A DNA stretch of 64,000 nucleotides from NCBI GenBank assembly GCA_937922675.1, contig CALAJN010000011.1:1-64000 (forward strand). Direction: 5' to 3'. The notes under the pieces are model-generated. The model saw only the letters and a list, made by a program, of their open reading frames with translations. It ran no database searches and was not told the DNA's origin. Within the stretch, counting starts at the first letter, position 1, and each line of letters begins with the position of its first letter. The position numbers and the translations under genes are program-made. Positions 19,286 through 26,623 of the stretch are shown here, one piece after another. The DNA comes from an uncultured Granulosicoccaceae bacterium (lineage in GTDB: Bacteria > Pseudomonadota > Gammaproteobacteria > Granulosicoccales > Granulosicoccaceae).

Positions 19286-19960
19286 ATGACCACACGAAGC
19301 TGGCCGGCGGACCAACGCCCGCGAGAAAAGTTATTTGCGCATGGTGCAACTGCCCTTAGCGATGCGGAATTGTTATCGCTCTTTGTGCGCACCGGCTACC
19401 GCGGATCCTCCGCCGTTGATGTCGCCAAGGCTGCCTTGATTGAAGTAGGTAGTTTGTCTGGATTGATCGGGGCGAGCCGACAACGAGTCATCAAGTTGAA
19501 TGGCTTTGGCCAAACCCATCATGCCTTGCTTCAAGCCGCGATCGAATTGGGTCGCCGGCACGTCTTGTGTGGGGTGGCCGAGCGTGATGTATTGAGCTCT
19601 CCTGAGGCCGTGCGTCAGTATCTCTCCTTGCACCTGGCAGGTCTTGAGCATGAGGTCTTTGCAGGCCTCTTTCTGGACAACCGTCACCGTGTCATCGAAT
19701 ACTGCGAGTTGTTTCGCGGCACTATCGATTCAGCGGCCGTATACCCGCGAGAGGTTGTCAAGCATTGCTTGTCCAGAAACGCAGCGGCCGTGATCTTTGC
19801 GCATAACCATCCAAGTGGTGTCGCCGAGCCTTCGGATACGGATGTGCGACTCACACGCAAGCTGACTGATGCGCTCTCGCTGATCGATGTTCGTGTGCTT
19901 GATCATCTGATCATCGGGTGCGGTGTACAGACATCACTTGCCGAGCGTGGCTTGATGTAG
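19286..19960 (+). CDS. radC: RadC family JAB/MPN-domain protein
   Basis: Putative zinc metalloprotein with a helix-hairpin-helix N-terminus and a JAMM/MPN+ domain; widely conserved, biochemical role unsettled despite the historical DNA-repair name. 224 residues. The metal motif HNHPSGVAEPSDTD is intact near residue 173. I chose the ATG at 19286 because the product then begins MTTRSWPADQRPREKL like other RadC proteins; an ATG five codons upstream is the alternative. Divergent from coaBC. Confidence 0.93.
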   Translation: MTTRSWPADQRPREKLFAHGATALSDAELLSLFVRTGYRGSSAVDVAKAALIEVGSLSGLIGASRQRVIKLNGFGQTHHALLQAAIELGRRHVLCGVAERDVLSSPEAVRQYLSLHLAGLEHEVFAGLFLDNRHRVIEYCELFRGTIDSAAVYPREVVKHCLSRNAAAVIFAHNHPSGVAEPSDTDVRLTRKLTDALSLIDVRVLDHLIIGCGVQTSLAERGLM

Positions 19961-19986
19961 CGGCCGCTGCACTGTCACTACAGGTT

Positions 19987-20021
19987 AACGAAAGAGGGCC
20001 GATCATCGCTGATCGGCCCTC
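19987..20021 (-). terminator. Strong rho-independent terminator (OmpA-like gene, possibly also radC)
   Basis: A perfect 12-base stem GAGGGCCGATCA/TGATCGGCCCTC with a four-base TCGC loop (19994-20021). Read on the minus strand it is followed by TTTCGTT, so it best serves the OmpA-like gene to its right. It lies between two convergent genes and may act on both. Confidence 0.75.
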
Positions 20022-20066
20022 CGGGCAATCCTGAGTGGCGCAGCGTGCGCCTGCGACAGAGTCAGG

Positions 20067-20714
20067 TTATTCGAACGTCATGCGACTTGCGCTGATCTCG
20101 ACCTCCACGCGCCGGTTGCGTGCGGCGCCTTCGGGTGTGTCGTTACTGGCTACAGGTTGCGTCTCACCCATACCTACCACCGTCATGGCAACGTCGGGGT
20201 AACGCGTGGCGAGCAAGCGAGCCACTTCAGCGGCCCGTTGCTCGGACAGCGTCTGGTTGTAGTCCTCGGGGCCGCTTGCACTGGTGTGGCCGGTAACCCT
20301 TATCTCGGTAATACCCTGGTAGTCGGCCAGCCGATCAAAAAGTGATTGCACGGTGGCGATTCCGTCAGCGGACAGAGTGGCCGAGTTGTTCTCGAACAGC
20401 GCCATCTCGGAGATGTCGCGTGTGTCGATAACGGCTTTGCTGGCAGTCGCTTCGGGCGCACTATCGGCTGCCTTGGCAACGGCTTGTTCAACCGGCTCGG
20501 ACGCTTCCAGGACTTCCTCGCCTTCACAAGTGCCGATGGTGTCATAGCCAAAATTGCCGGTTCGCAGACAATCACCCAGTCCGCTCATCAACACGCTCTC
20601 ACCGACTCGAACGTAGCTGTTGCCTTCGTGATTGATGCGTGTGTCCTCTGCGAGCGCTGAGGCCGATGCCACTGTTGTGATTAGCGCTGCGACTAGGTTG
20701 CGATAGGTGATCAT
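20067..20714 (-). CDS. OmpA-family periplasmic/outer-membrane protein (copy 1)
   Basis: 215 residues. A signal peptide is cleaved after about residue 22 (ASALA|ED). A short N-terminal region has a two-cysteine motif, DCLRTGNFGYDTIGTCEGE (48-66), then an acidic Ala/Pro/Glu linker, then a C-terminal OmpA peptidoglycan-binding domain. That domain has the pattern TGHTSASGPEDYNQTLSEQR and PEGAARNRRVEVEI. It is too short for an OmpA beta-barrel, so it is probably a periplasmic peptidoglycan-associated protein. The next upstream gene is a diverged copy of the same architecture. Confidence 0.85.
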   Translation of the reverse strand: MITYRNLVAALITTVASASALAEDTRINHEGNSYVRVGESVLMSGLGDCLRTGNFGYDTIGTCEGEEVLEASEPVEQAVAKAADSAPEATASKAVIDTRDISEMALFENNSATLSADGIATVQSLFDRLADYQGITEIRVTGHTSASGPEDYNQTLSEQRAAEVARLLATRYPDVAMTVVGMGETQPVASNDTPEGAARNRRVEVEISASRMTFE

Positions 20715-20745
20715 GAAACGATTCCTGATTGATTTTTCGGGGTCA

Positions 20746-20779
20746 GAAACGAAACAGGGGAGCCAAGCGGCTCCCCTGT
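20746..20779 (-). terminator. Rho-independent terminator of OmpA-like copy 2
   Basis: Perfect 11-base stem ACAGGGGAGCC/GGCTCCCCTGT with an AAGC loop (20754-20779). On the minus strand it is followed by the T-rich stretch TTCGTTTC. It lies just downstream of the second OmpA-like gene, ahead of copy 1. Confidence 0.65.
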
Positions 20780-20787
20780 GTAACGCT

Positions 20788-20815
20788 CGTGCAGAAGGGT
20801 AGACCCTTCTGCACG
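20788..20815. repeat. Perfect 13-base inverted repeat with two-base loop
   Basis: CGTGCAGAAGGGT and its exact reverse complement are separated only by AG. On the plus strand it is followed by GTTTT. No plus-strand gene ends here, so it may be a second, differently oriented terminator or an mRNA processing/stability hairpin between the two OmpA-like genes. Confidence 0.6.
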
Positions 20816-20831
20816 GTTTTCCGCTTCCGTA

Positions 20832-21512
20832 TCAGGAAGGGTTGATGACGCTTTGTGCCGTTACGCGAACTTCCACGCGACGATTCTGCTGTCGACCTTC
20901 AGGTGTGGAGTTGGTGGCAACCGGGGAGCTCTCGCCTTCACCGATGGCGGTGATGTTTGCGTCAGGGTAAGCCGCAGCCAGGAATGCCTGCACTGATGCA
21001 GCACGGGCTTCAGAGAGCCGCTGGTTGTAGGCTTCGTCACCGCGGCTGTCGGTGTGGCCGACGACCTGAATCGCTGAAACGCCGTCCATGCTCTCGAGTT
21101 GAGCGAGCAGGTCCGAGAGACTTTCTTCGGCAGCGGCTGTCAGCACAGACTCGTTGGTGTCAAAAAACGCTTCGTCATCGAACAGTGACGTGCTGATGAT
21201 CGGCTCCGAGGGTGCCGCGGGTACTGCTGCGGGCTCGGCTTCCGGCTCTGCTTGAGCAACCGCACCGCCTTCCTCGCCTTCACAGCTCCCGACGGTTGCG
21301 TCATCACTCCAACTACCCAGACGCAGGCACTCGCCCAGGCCTGTCTTGATGGCGAGTCCGGAGGCGTTCACATAGGAATCAGGAGCGCCTTCGAGCACGT
21401 CAATGTTGGTGCCGACCGCATCGGGTGCATCAGCCATTGCCTGTGAGGCAACAAAGGCACCGCCCACCAAGAGGGCAGCGATGGATTGGGTCATTCCGGT
21501 CTTACGGGTCAT
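20832..21512 (-). CDS. OmpA-family periplasmic/outer-membrane protein (copy 2)
   Basis: 226 residues: a signal peptide ending near ASQAMA|DA, the same two-cysteine motif as its neighbour (ECLRLGSWSDDATVGSCEGE near 60-79), an Ala/Pro/Glu linker, and an OmpA C-terminal domain with VVGHTDSRGDEAYNQRLSEA and PEGRQQNRRVEVRV. It lacks a beta-barrel, so peptidoglycan association is likely. The ATG at 21512 was preferred over one five codons upstream because GGGAG lies about nine bases before it. It and copy 1 form a tandem pair with hairpins between. Confidence 0.85.
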   Translation of the reverse strand: MTRKTGMTQSIAALLVGGAFVASQAMADAPDAVGTNIDVLEGAPDSYVNASGLAIKTGLGECLRLGSWSDDATVGSCEGEEGGAVAQAEPEAEPAAVPAAPSEPIISTSLFDDEAFFDTNESVLTAAAEESLSDLLAQLESMDGVSAIQVVGHTDSRGDEAYNQRLSEARAASVQAFLAAAYPDANITAIGEGESSPVATNSTPEGRQQNRRVEVRVTAQSVINPS

Positions 21513-21573
21513 GGTTTCTGCTCCCACGATGATGGACGAGATGGATGGTAAGGACGTCGAATACTCGGGCGTC

Positions 21574-21591
21574 TTGACCGAAATCGGTCAA
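21574..21591. promoter_or_regulatory. Palindromic operator-like site
   Basis: TTGACCG-AAAT-CGGTCAA is a perfect seven-base dyad in the 255-base gap between the OmpA-like copy 2 start and comF. It lies about 60 bases upstream of the OmpA-like start codon, where a transcription factor dimer could act. The regulator is unknown. The spacing does not fit an FNR/ANR box. Confidence 0.45.
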
Positions 21592-21597
21592 AAACCT

Positions 21598-21676
21598 GTT
21601 GTATTTTTGTCTTCTATAGCTTGCTGGGACGAAATTGTAAATGGTGTCGAGCCCTCAGGTGTGTGAAAAATACAAC
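21598..21676. repeat. Separated 11-base inverted repeat in the OmpA/comF gap
   Basis: GTTGTATTTTT at 21598-21608 is matched exactly by its reverse complement AAAAATACAAC at 21666-21676, 57 bases apart. Both arms are AT-rich and flank the central part of the divergent intergenic region, so they may be paired binding sites or -10 like elements facing opposite ways. No function is known. Confidence 0.45.
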
Positions 21677-21767
21677 ACTCGAGAGGACAAAACACACATC
21701 AGACGAGGAGAGTGTAGGCTAATCATCGCGTCAGGGAAGGGCGATTCGAGTCAGGGAGGCAGGATCA

Positions 21768-22562
21768 ATGCGCCAGTTTTTGTCATCGCTCGGCCAGGTG
21801 CTGTTGCCAGCGACCTGCCTGATCTGCCACCGATCTGGCGATTTCGGGGTGGATCTGTGTGACTCTTGCCACAGTTGTCTACCGCCTCTGTCCAGCAGCC
21901 CGCTGCGCTCGGCAGGCGATGTAGCCGCCCAAACCTCAATTTGTCCAGGCTGCGGGAACCGGATCGATCACTCTCTCAACAGCGGTATGTGGGTCGACTC
22001 TTCAGGGCGATTCTGGTGTCGTGACTGTCAACTTCGGACCCCGCCGTTTAGACGAACGGTAGCGCCCTGGTGCTACGCCTATCCGGTGGATGCGATGATT
22101 CGGGCGCTAAAGCATCGTGGCAAGAGACCGATAGCGCGCGCTCTTGGTGGATTGCTTGGCGATGAGGTAAGGCGTGTGTCAGCCAGCGATGGATGTCAAC
22201 CCGTCCATGCTGACATCGTCATACCGGTGCCCGATCATGCGTTGCGCCGGCGGCGGCGTGGTTTCAATCCAGCTGCCGATATCGCTCAGTCGGCAGCGAA
22301 GCGTCTGCGGCTCCCCTGCTCGCCGCAGAGCGCAAGGCGCGTAGTCGACAGTGGGCCGCTCGCGAACAAGTCCAGAGCTGAGCGGGCCATGGCCATTCGC
22401 GGGGCTTTTCGAGTGGATGAGGGCCTGCGAGGGCAGCACGTGGCGCTGGTGGATGATGTGTTGACCAGTGGTGCTACCAGTGGCGAGCTCGCCCGTGAGT
22501 GTCTGGATACGGGGGCGGCATCTGTCGAGCTTTGGGTGTTGGCACGGACCGCGTCAGCGTGA
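21768..22562 (+). CDS. comF: ComF/GntX family phosphoribosyltransferase-like protein
   Basis: 264 residues. The N-terminal zinc-finger-like part has paired cysteines (CLICHRSG near 17, CDSCH near 31, CPGCGN near 59, CRDCQL near 84). The C-terminal PRTase fold has RRRGFNPA and the PRPP loop VALVDDVLTSGATSG near 227-241. ComF is needed for DNA uptake in naturally transformable bacteria; the homologue GntX is linked to use of extracellular DNA. A role in transformation here is inference, supported weakly by the pilus genes 9 kb away. The last nine bases overlap the convergent GTPase gene. Confidence 0.9.
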   Translation: MRQFLSSLGQVLLPATCLICHRSGDFGVDLCDSCHSCLPPLSSSPLRSAGDVAAQTSICPGCGNRIDHSLNSGMWVDSSGRFWCRDCQLRTPPFRRTVAPWCYAYPVDAMIRALKHRGKRPIARALGGLLGDEVRRVSASDGCQPVHADIVIPVPDHALRRRRRGFNPAADIAQSAAKRLRLPCSPQSARRVVDSGPLANKSRAERAMAIRGAFRVDEGLRGQHVALVDDVLTSGATSGELARECLDTGAASVELWVLARTASA

Positions 22563-24185
22563 CACGTCGAGTGGCCTGGTGCTGATCAGACCTTGCAAGG
22601 GCTGCGATGGTGTTGCAGACGAGCGTGTAGTGCCCGGCGCGGCGACCGAGGGAAATTGCGCGCGTATCTCGTCCAGGTCGGCTGCAAGACCCTGACGCTC
22701 GACCTCGAGACGGCTCAGATGCTCGCTCATCTGCCGGCCCCATTGCTCCAGTGATTTCTCTGCACCTGCCTGCAGGCCGCGCTGTATCACGACCTCATCA
22801 CCGGGTGTGAGACGCCGTGCCAGCCACCACGGAAGCGCCCAGCTGACCAAAATCAACAGCACAGCCGTTACCGCGAAATTGATGTCCAGATAGGCCGCAG
22901 CGTCGGTTGCTGCGGTTCTGAATGCGTTGAAGACGCGCCACGATACCCAGAGCAAGGCAAGGGTCGGCAGGCCGGTGGCGGCCGCTCCAAGCCAGCGGAT
23001 AGCCAGACGCCGCATCGGCGAGCCTGGGTGTGCGATCTCCTCGGCCAGCCCCTGTGCTGTGTCCGTACGCACCCGAGCTACAGCAGAGCCGCGCCAGCTT
23101 GCCAGGCCGATGGTTGATGCCTTGCGTGGCAGATCACCGGTGCTGTCCAGGTCTTGAAGAAAACTACCGATAGCGGCGTCGAGTCGAGCTGCGGCGGCCG
23201 AATCAATCAATTGCTCTGCCAATGCGTCGGGCGCTTGTGCTGCTGTGGCGTGCCGCGCCAGTTGTGCAGATCGGGCCCGTAAGGAACTCTTCATTGCTGC
23301 GCTCTGCGGCGCCCAGTACGTGGTCCAGCGATCCTGCAGTGTGCGGCGAGCAGGATCGTTTTCCAAGGCAGGGCTCGCCATGGAGTAGGCGGTCGCAAAC
23401 ACCTTGTTCAGTCGCTCGGTCACGCCGCGTCTGGCGAGTTCTTCAATGACCTTGCGCTCGGATAGCGACTCAATGCTGCCAAGAAGCGCCTGCAGATCGT
23501 CCTCCAGCGTCCGTTGGCCGAGTGGACTGGCAGTGGCGAATACAGCTGGATCGTGAAAGCCTGCACTGGCAAGCAGAGTGCGAAAGTCTTCGAGTTGCTG
23601 GGTCGAGCCACGGTCACGTTGGTTGAACACAAAGTGCCACGCGTGGTCACCGCCGTGCTCGCGCAGCAGTGTCCAGGCACTGGCATCACGGTAACGCTCG
23701 GGGCTGACGACATAGATCAACAGGTCAATGTAGGGCAGCCACTGCAGTACCAGTTCGCGGTGCTCTGCCGCCACACTGTCCACATCCGGCATATCCAGCC
23801 ACAGCACGTCATGCCAGCGCTCCTGATGATGCAGCGAGGTGGCCAGTCGCTGCATCGGAAAATCCTCGGGCAGTCGGTCAAGGTGCTGACTGCGGTGCAG
23901 GTAGGCCGTAACGGTGCGTGATGTCGGGCGTTCTGCACTTGCACGAGCGATTTCCTGCCCGGCCATACGGTTCAGAAGCGTGCTCTTGCCCACCCCGGTA
24001 CCACCAAACAGGCCTACCACCAGGGGGCGCTCTCTGGTGTCAAAGAGTTCGGCGGGCGTTGCTGTTACCAGGTCGTTCAGCTGCTGTTGCGCTGTGTCCG
24101 CAAGCCATCCAGAGGCGATGGCGCGGCGAGTCCAGTCGCCGATCGCGTCATGAGCCGATTGAAGAAGAGGGTCAGAAGCTGCCAT
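22554..24185 (-). CDS. Membrane-associated P-loop GTPase (dynamin/YfjP-like)
   Basis: 543 residues. The GTPase domain follows a helical lead-in: P-loop GGTGVGKST at 61-69, switch motif DMPDVDS at 131-137 in place of DxxG, and NQRD at 188-191 as the G4 variant of NKxD. A long helical region follows, then two membrane segments around residues 400-450, then a helical tail and a Ser/Thr-rich end. The layout resembles YfjP/dynamin-like membrane GTPases, but the family was not identified with certainty. An ATG seven codons upstream is an alternative start. Divergent from the CobT-like gene and distantly similar to the second GTPase at 26.6-28.4 kb. Confidence 0.8.
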   Translation of the reverse strand: MAASDPLLQSAHDAIGDWTRRAIASGWLADTAQQQLNDLVTATPAELFDTRERPLVVGLFGGTGVGKSTLLNRMAGQEIARASAERPTSRTVTAYLHRSQHLDRLPEDFPMQRLATSLHHQERWHDVLWLDMPDVDSVAAEHRELVLQWLPYIDLLIYVVSPERYRDASAWTLLREHGGDHAWHFVFNQRDRGSTQQLEDFRTLLASAGFHDPAVFATASPLGQRTLEDDLQALLGSIESLSERKVIEELARRGVTERLNKVFATAYSMASPALENDPARRTLQDRWTTYWAPQSAAMKSSLRARSAQLARHATAAQAPDALAEQLIDSAAAARLDAAIGSFLQDLDSTGDLPRKASTIGLASWRGSAVARVRTDTAQGLAEEIAHPGSPMRRLAIRWLGAAATGLPTLALLWVSWRVFNAFRTAATDAAAYLDINFAVTAVLLILVSWALPWWLARRLTPGDEVVIQRGLQAGAEKSLEQWGRQMSEHLSRLEVERQGLAADLDEIRAQFPSVAAPGTTRSSATPSQPLQGLISTRPLDVSR

Positions 24186-24215
24186 CGAAGCGGAAGATAC
24201 ACGCATACTTGGGGG

Positions 24216-25991
24216 GTGAGTCCTCCCGAGAAAACTTCGGCCGCATCAGATGATGACGGGCTACCCCCCGCCGCTCGCAGTCTGGCCGGGGATGCAAGCC
24301 TTCGAATCGCGGATCCTGATCCAGCGCTCGAGCAGCTTGAGCAGCGCGGCAGAGCGGATCGTGAGGCGCTATGGCGTCGCCATCACCATGCAGCAAGCCA
24401 TCAGCAACAGTGTCCGCAAGCGTCTGGCGCGGCCTCGATCTATCGTTTACTCGAGATCGAGCGGATAGAGGCGCTTGGTGCTCGCACCTTTGCCGGAGTG
24501 GCGTGCAACCTCGATGGTCTGCTCGAGCTCGAGACCTCTCGTGCGGGTGCAAACGCGGGTGCAAGCGCGGCTGCAAGCGCGAGTGACGTCATGGGTGAGT
24601 ACCTCGCAACGCGCTTGCGCGCATCGTTTCGTGGTTTACCTGCTGCCAGCCATTCACGTGTAGAGGCCATTGATGAACCGCTCGACGCAGCCTTGCCGCA
24701 CTTGCTTGCCTCTCTGGATTCACCGACGACCTTCGCGCGCCCGGCGGCAGCACTTGCCCGAGCGCTTGGCGTGCTGGTGGGCGATGCCTCGGGCTCTGAA
24801 GGCGCGGGGCCGGGCGATACAGAGCAGGATGCAGAGTCATTGATTGATGGCACTCTGGATGAGGAGGCGTCGCCTGAATGCACGGATGAGCAGGATGATG
24901 AGCACACGGACGGACCAGTCGAGAAGGGCGAGGATGAGCGCGAGGGTGGCAAGTCCGAGGTGCTCGAGGACAGTGACGAGGCCGCAAGGCTTGCTGACGA
25001 GTCGAAGGACGAGCCGCCGGTTTTGGGCCGTGATCCATCAGCCTTTTCTGGCAGCGATGACACCACGGCGTATCGCGTCTTTACCCGCGCTCACGATGAA
25101 GTCTGCAAGCCATCTGATCTTGCTGATGCGGTGTCGCTGATGCGCTGGCGTAGTGATCTGGATCGGCATATCGAGCTGCAAGGCAAGGTGGTCAGGCGTC
25201 TGGCAAATCAGTTGGAGCGCGTACTGATGGCGCGTCAACGACGTGAGTGGCATTTTGATCAGGATGAAGGACAACTTGATGTACGGCGCCTGACGCGGGT
25301 GCTCACCTCGCCCATGGCGCCCCTGGCTTTCAGGCGCGAGGCAGAATCTCCGTTCAGGGATACAGCGGTTACTCTGCTGATCGACAACTCGCGCTCCATG
25401 TTGGGCCGCCCGATAAAGATCGCGGCCGCAGCAGCTGACATTCTTGCGCGCACTCTGGAGCGCTGTGGTGTGTCTGTTGAGTTGCTGGGCTTCACCACCA
25501 CTGAGCTACACGGCGGTGGGTCAACACGTGAGTGGGAGGCCGCTGGTCGTCCTGCTGATCCTGGTCGCTTGAACGATTTGCGCCACATAATCTACAAGGG
25601 CGCCGATGTGCCGTATCGATCTGCGCGGCGCGGCCTGGGCTTGATGCTGAGTCGCGATGTACTCAAGCAGAACATTGATGGTGAGTCACTGCTCTGGGCG
25701 CATGCGCGATTGCTGCGCAGAACAGAAGAGAGACGCATTCTGATGGTTATTTCAGACGGAGCACCGGTAGACACAAGTACACTGGCGGTGAATCCACGGG
25801 ACTATCTGTCAAGGCACCTGCGTTCCGTGATCACCGATATAGAGCGTCGCTCAAGCGTTGAACTGATCGCCATTGGTATAGGGCACGACGTTAGTAGTTT
25901 TTATCAACATGCGATGACGGTGCATGACGCTCGGGATTTAGGTCCGGCCATGCTAGGTGAGCTTGGTAATCTGTTTCGCAACGCGGCCTGA
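24216..25991 (+). CDS. CobT-like VWA-domain protein (cobaltochelatase CobT homologue)
   Basis: 591 residues. An N-terminal helical domain contains [17 protein letters not shown] as in CobT. A highly acidic linker follows (about 215-310, rich in Asp/Glu). Then comes a VWA domain with an intact MIDAS start, LLIDNSRSM, and the CobT signatures [20 protein letters not shown] and [16 protein letters not shown]. CobT partners CobS and CobN in aerobic cobaltochelatase, but neither gene is in the window. The start is uncertain: GTG 24216 gives a CobT-like N-terminus and is 31 bases from the divergent GTPase ATG. Alternative starts lie upstream in that gene. Confidence 0.82.
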   Translation: MSPPEKTSAASDDDGLPPAARSLAGDASLRIADPDPALEQLEQRGRADREALWRRHHHAASHQQQCPQASGAASIYRLLEIERIEALGARTFAGVACNLDGLLELETSRAGANAGASAAASASDVMGEYLATRLRASFRGLPAASHSRVEAIDEPLDAALPHLLASLDSPTTFARPAAALARALGVLVGDASGSEGAGPGDTEQDAESLIDGTLDEEASPECTDEQDDEHTDGPVEKGEDEREGGKSEVLEDSDEAARLADESKDEPPVLGRDPSAFSGSDDTTAYRVFTRAHDEVCKPSDLADAVSLMRWRSDLDRHIELQGKVVRRLANQLERVLMARQRREWHFDQDEGQLDVRRLTRVLTSPMAPLAFRREAESPFRDTAVTLLIDNSRSMLGRPIKIAAAAADILARTLERCGVSVELLGFTTTELHGGGSTREWEAAGRPADPGRLNDLRHIIYKGADVPYRSARRGLGLMLSRDVLKQNIDGESLLWAHARLLRRTEERRILMVISDGAPVDTSTLAVNPRDYLSRHLRSVITDIERRSSVELIAIGIGHDVSSFYQHAMTVHDARDLGPAMLGELGNLFRNAA

Positions 25992-26065
25992 AGTCAGTAC
26001 AGTTACTACAAGGCAATCAACCTGGGGGTTGACACCCTCACCACTCATTACGACAAACACAACCC

Positions 26066-26548
26066 ATGATCAAACAAGGCGACAAGCTTCCGAATATCAC
26101 GCTCAAGCAAATGACTGCCGATGGCCCCGCCGATGTCAGCATTGGCGACTACACCGCTGGACGCAAGGTAGTGATCTTTGCACTGCCAGGGGCGTTCACA
26201 CCCACGTGCTCGGAGCAACACCTGCCGACATTCGTGGTTGAGGCCGATGCCATCAAGGCCAAGGGTGTCGCGGCGATTGCCTGTGTATCGTCAGCAGATT
26301 TTTTTGTCATGGACGCCTGGGGCAAGAGTCAGAACGTCGGTTCAACTGTCGACATGCTGTCTGATGGCAATCTTGAATTCACCAAGGCTGTGGATATGGC
26401 CATCGACCTATCCGGCCTTGGCCTTGGAACACGGTCAAACCGCTACGCGATGATCGTCGACGATGGAGTGGTCACCTGGATTGGCATTGAAGAGAATGCC
26501 GGACAAGCAGAAGCCAGCACGGCCGCTGCGGTACTCGCAGCTCTGTAG
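26066..26548 (+). CDS. Peroxiredoxin, Prx5/redoxin type
   Basis: Thiol peroxidase reducing hydrogen peroxide and alkyl hydroperoxides. 160 residues with the peroxidatic motif PGAFTPTCS (Cys48) followed by EQHLPTF. A DFFVMDAWGK segment and a C-terminal GIEENAGQAEAS region are typical of Prx5. It lacks the glutaredoxin fusion some bacterial Prx5 enzymes carry, so its reductant is probably separate; glutathione reductase is encoded 3 kb away. It follows the CobT-like gene by 74 bases and is ended by a strong terminator. Confidence 0.93.
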   Translation: MIKQGDKLPNITLKQMTADGPADVSIGDYTAGRKVVIFALPGAFTPTCSEQHLPTFVVEADAIKAKGVAAIACVSSADFFVMDAWGKSQNVGSTVDMLSDGNLEFTKAVDMAIDLSGLGLGTRSNRYAMIVDDGVVTWIGIEENAGQAEASTAAAVLAAL

Positions 26549-26561
26549 GATTTGTTGTGCC

Positions 26562-26597
26562 GCGCGTGCTCTGTTCGGAGCACGCGCCTGTTGTTTT
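26562..26597 (+). terminator. Rho-independent terminator of the peroxiredoxin gene
   Basis: Ten-base perfect stem GCGCGTGCTC/GAGCACGCGC with loop TGTTCG, followed by CTGTTGTTTT. It lies 13 bases after the peroxiredoxin stop and separates it from the convergent GTPase gene. Confidence 0.85.
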
Positions 26598-26623
26598 GCT
26601 GGGTCGCCGCTACGGTCACGCGT

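Noticed and set aside
21574-21591. FNR/ANR box reading of the TTGAC...GTCAA palindrome
   Set aside because: FNR-type sites are TTGAT-N4-ATCAA; here the half-sites are TTGACCG with a longer total span, so only a generic operator is claimed.
24548-24590. Repeated GCAAGCGCGGGT-like units as a DNA repeat array
   Set aside because: They encode an Ala/Gly/Ser low-complexity stretch inside the CobT-like protein and are short and imperfect.
24440-25066. 208-codon serine-rich open frame antisense to the CobT-like gene
   Set aside because: Composition mirrors the acidic linker of the CobT-like protein read backwards; no domain or ribosome site.
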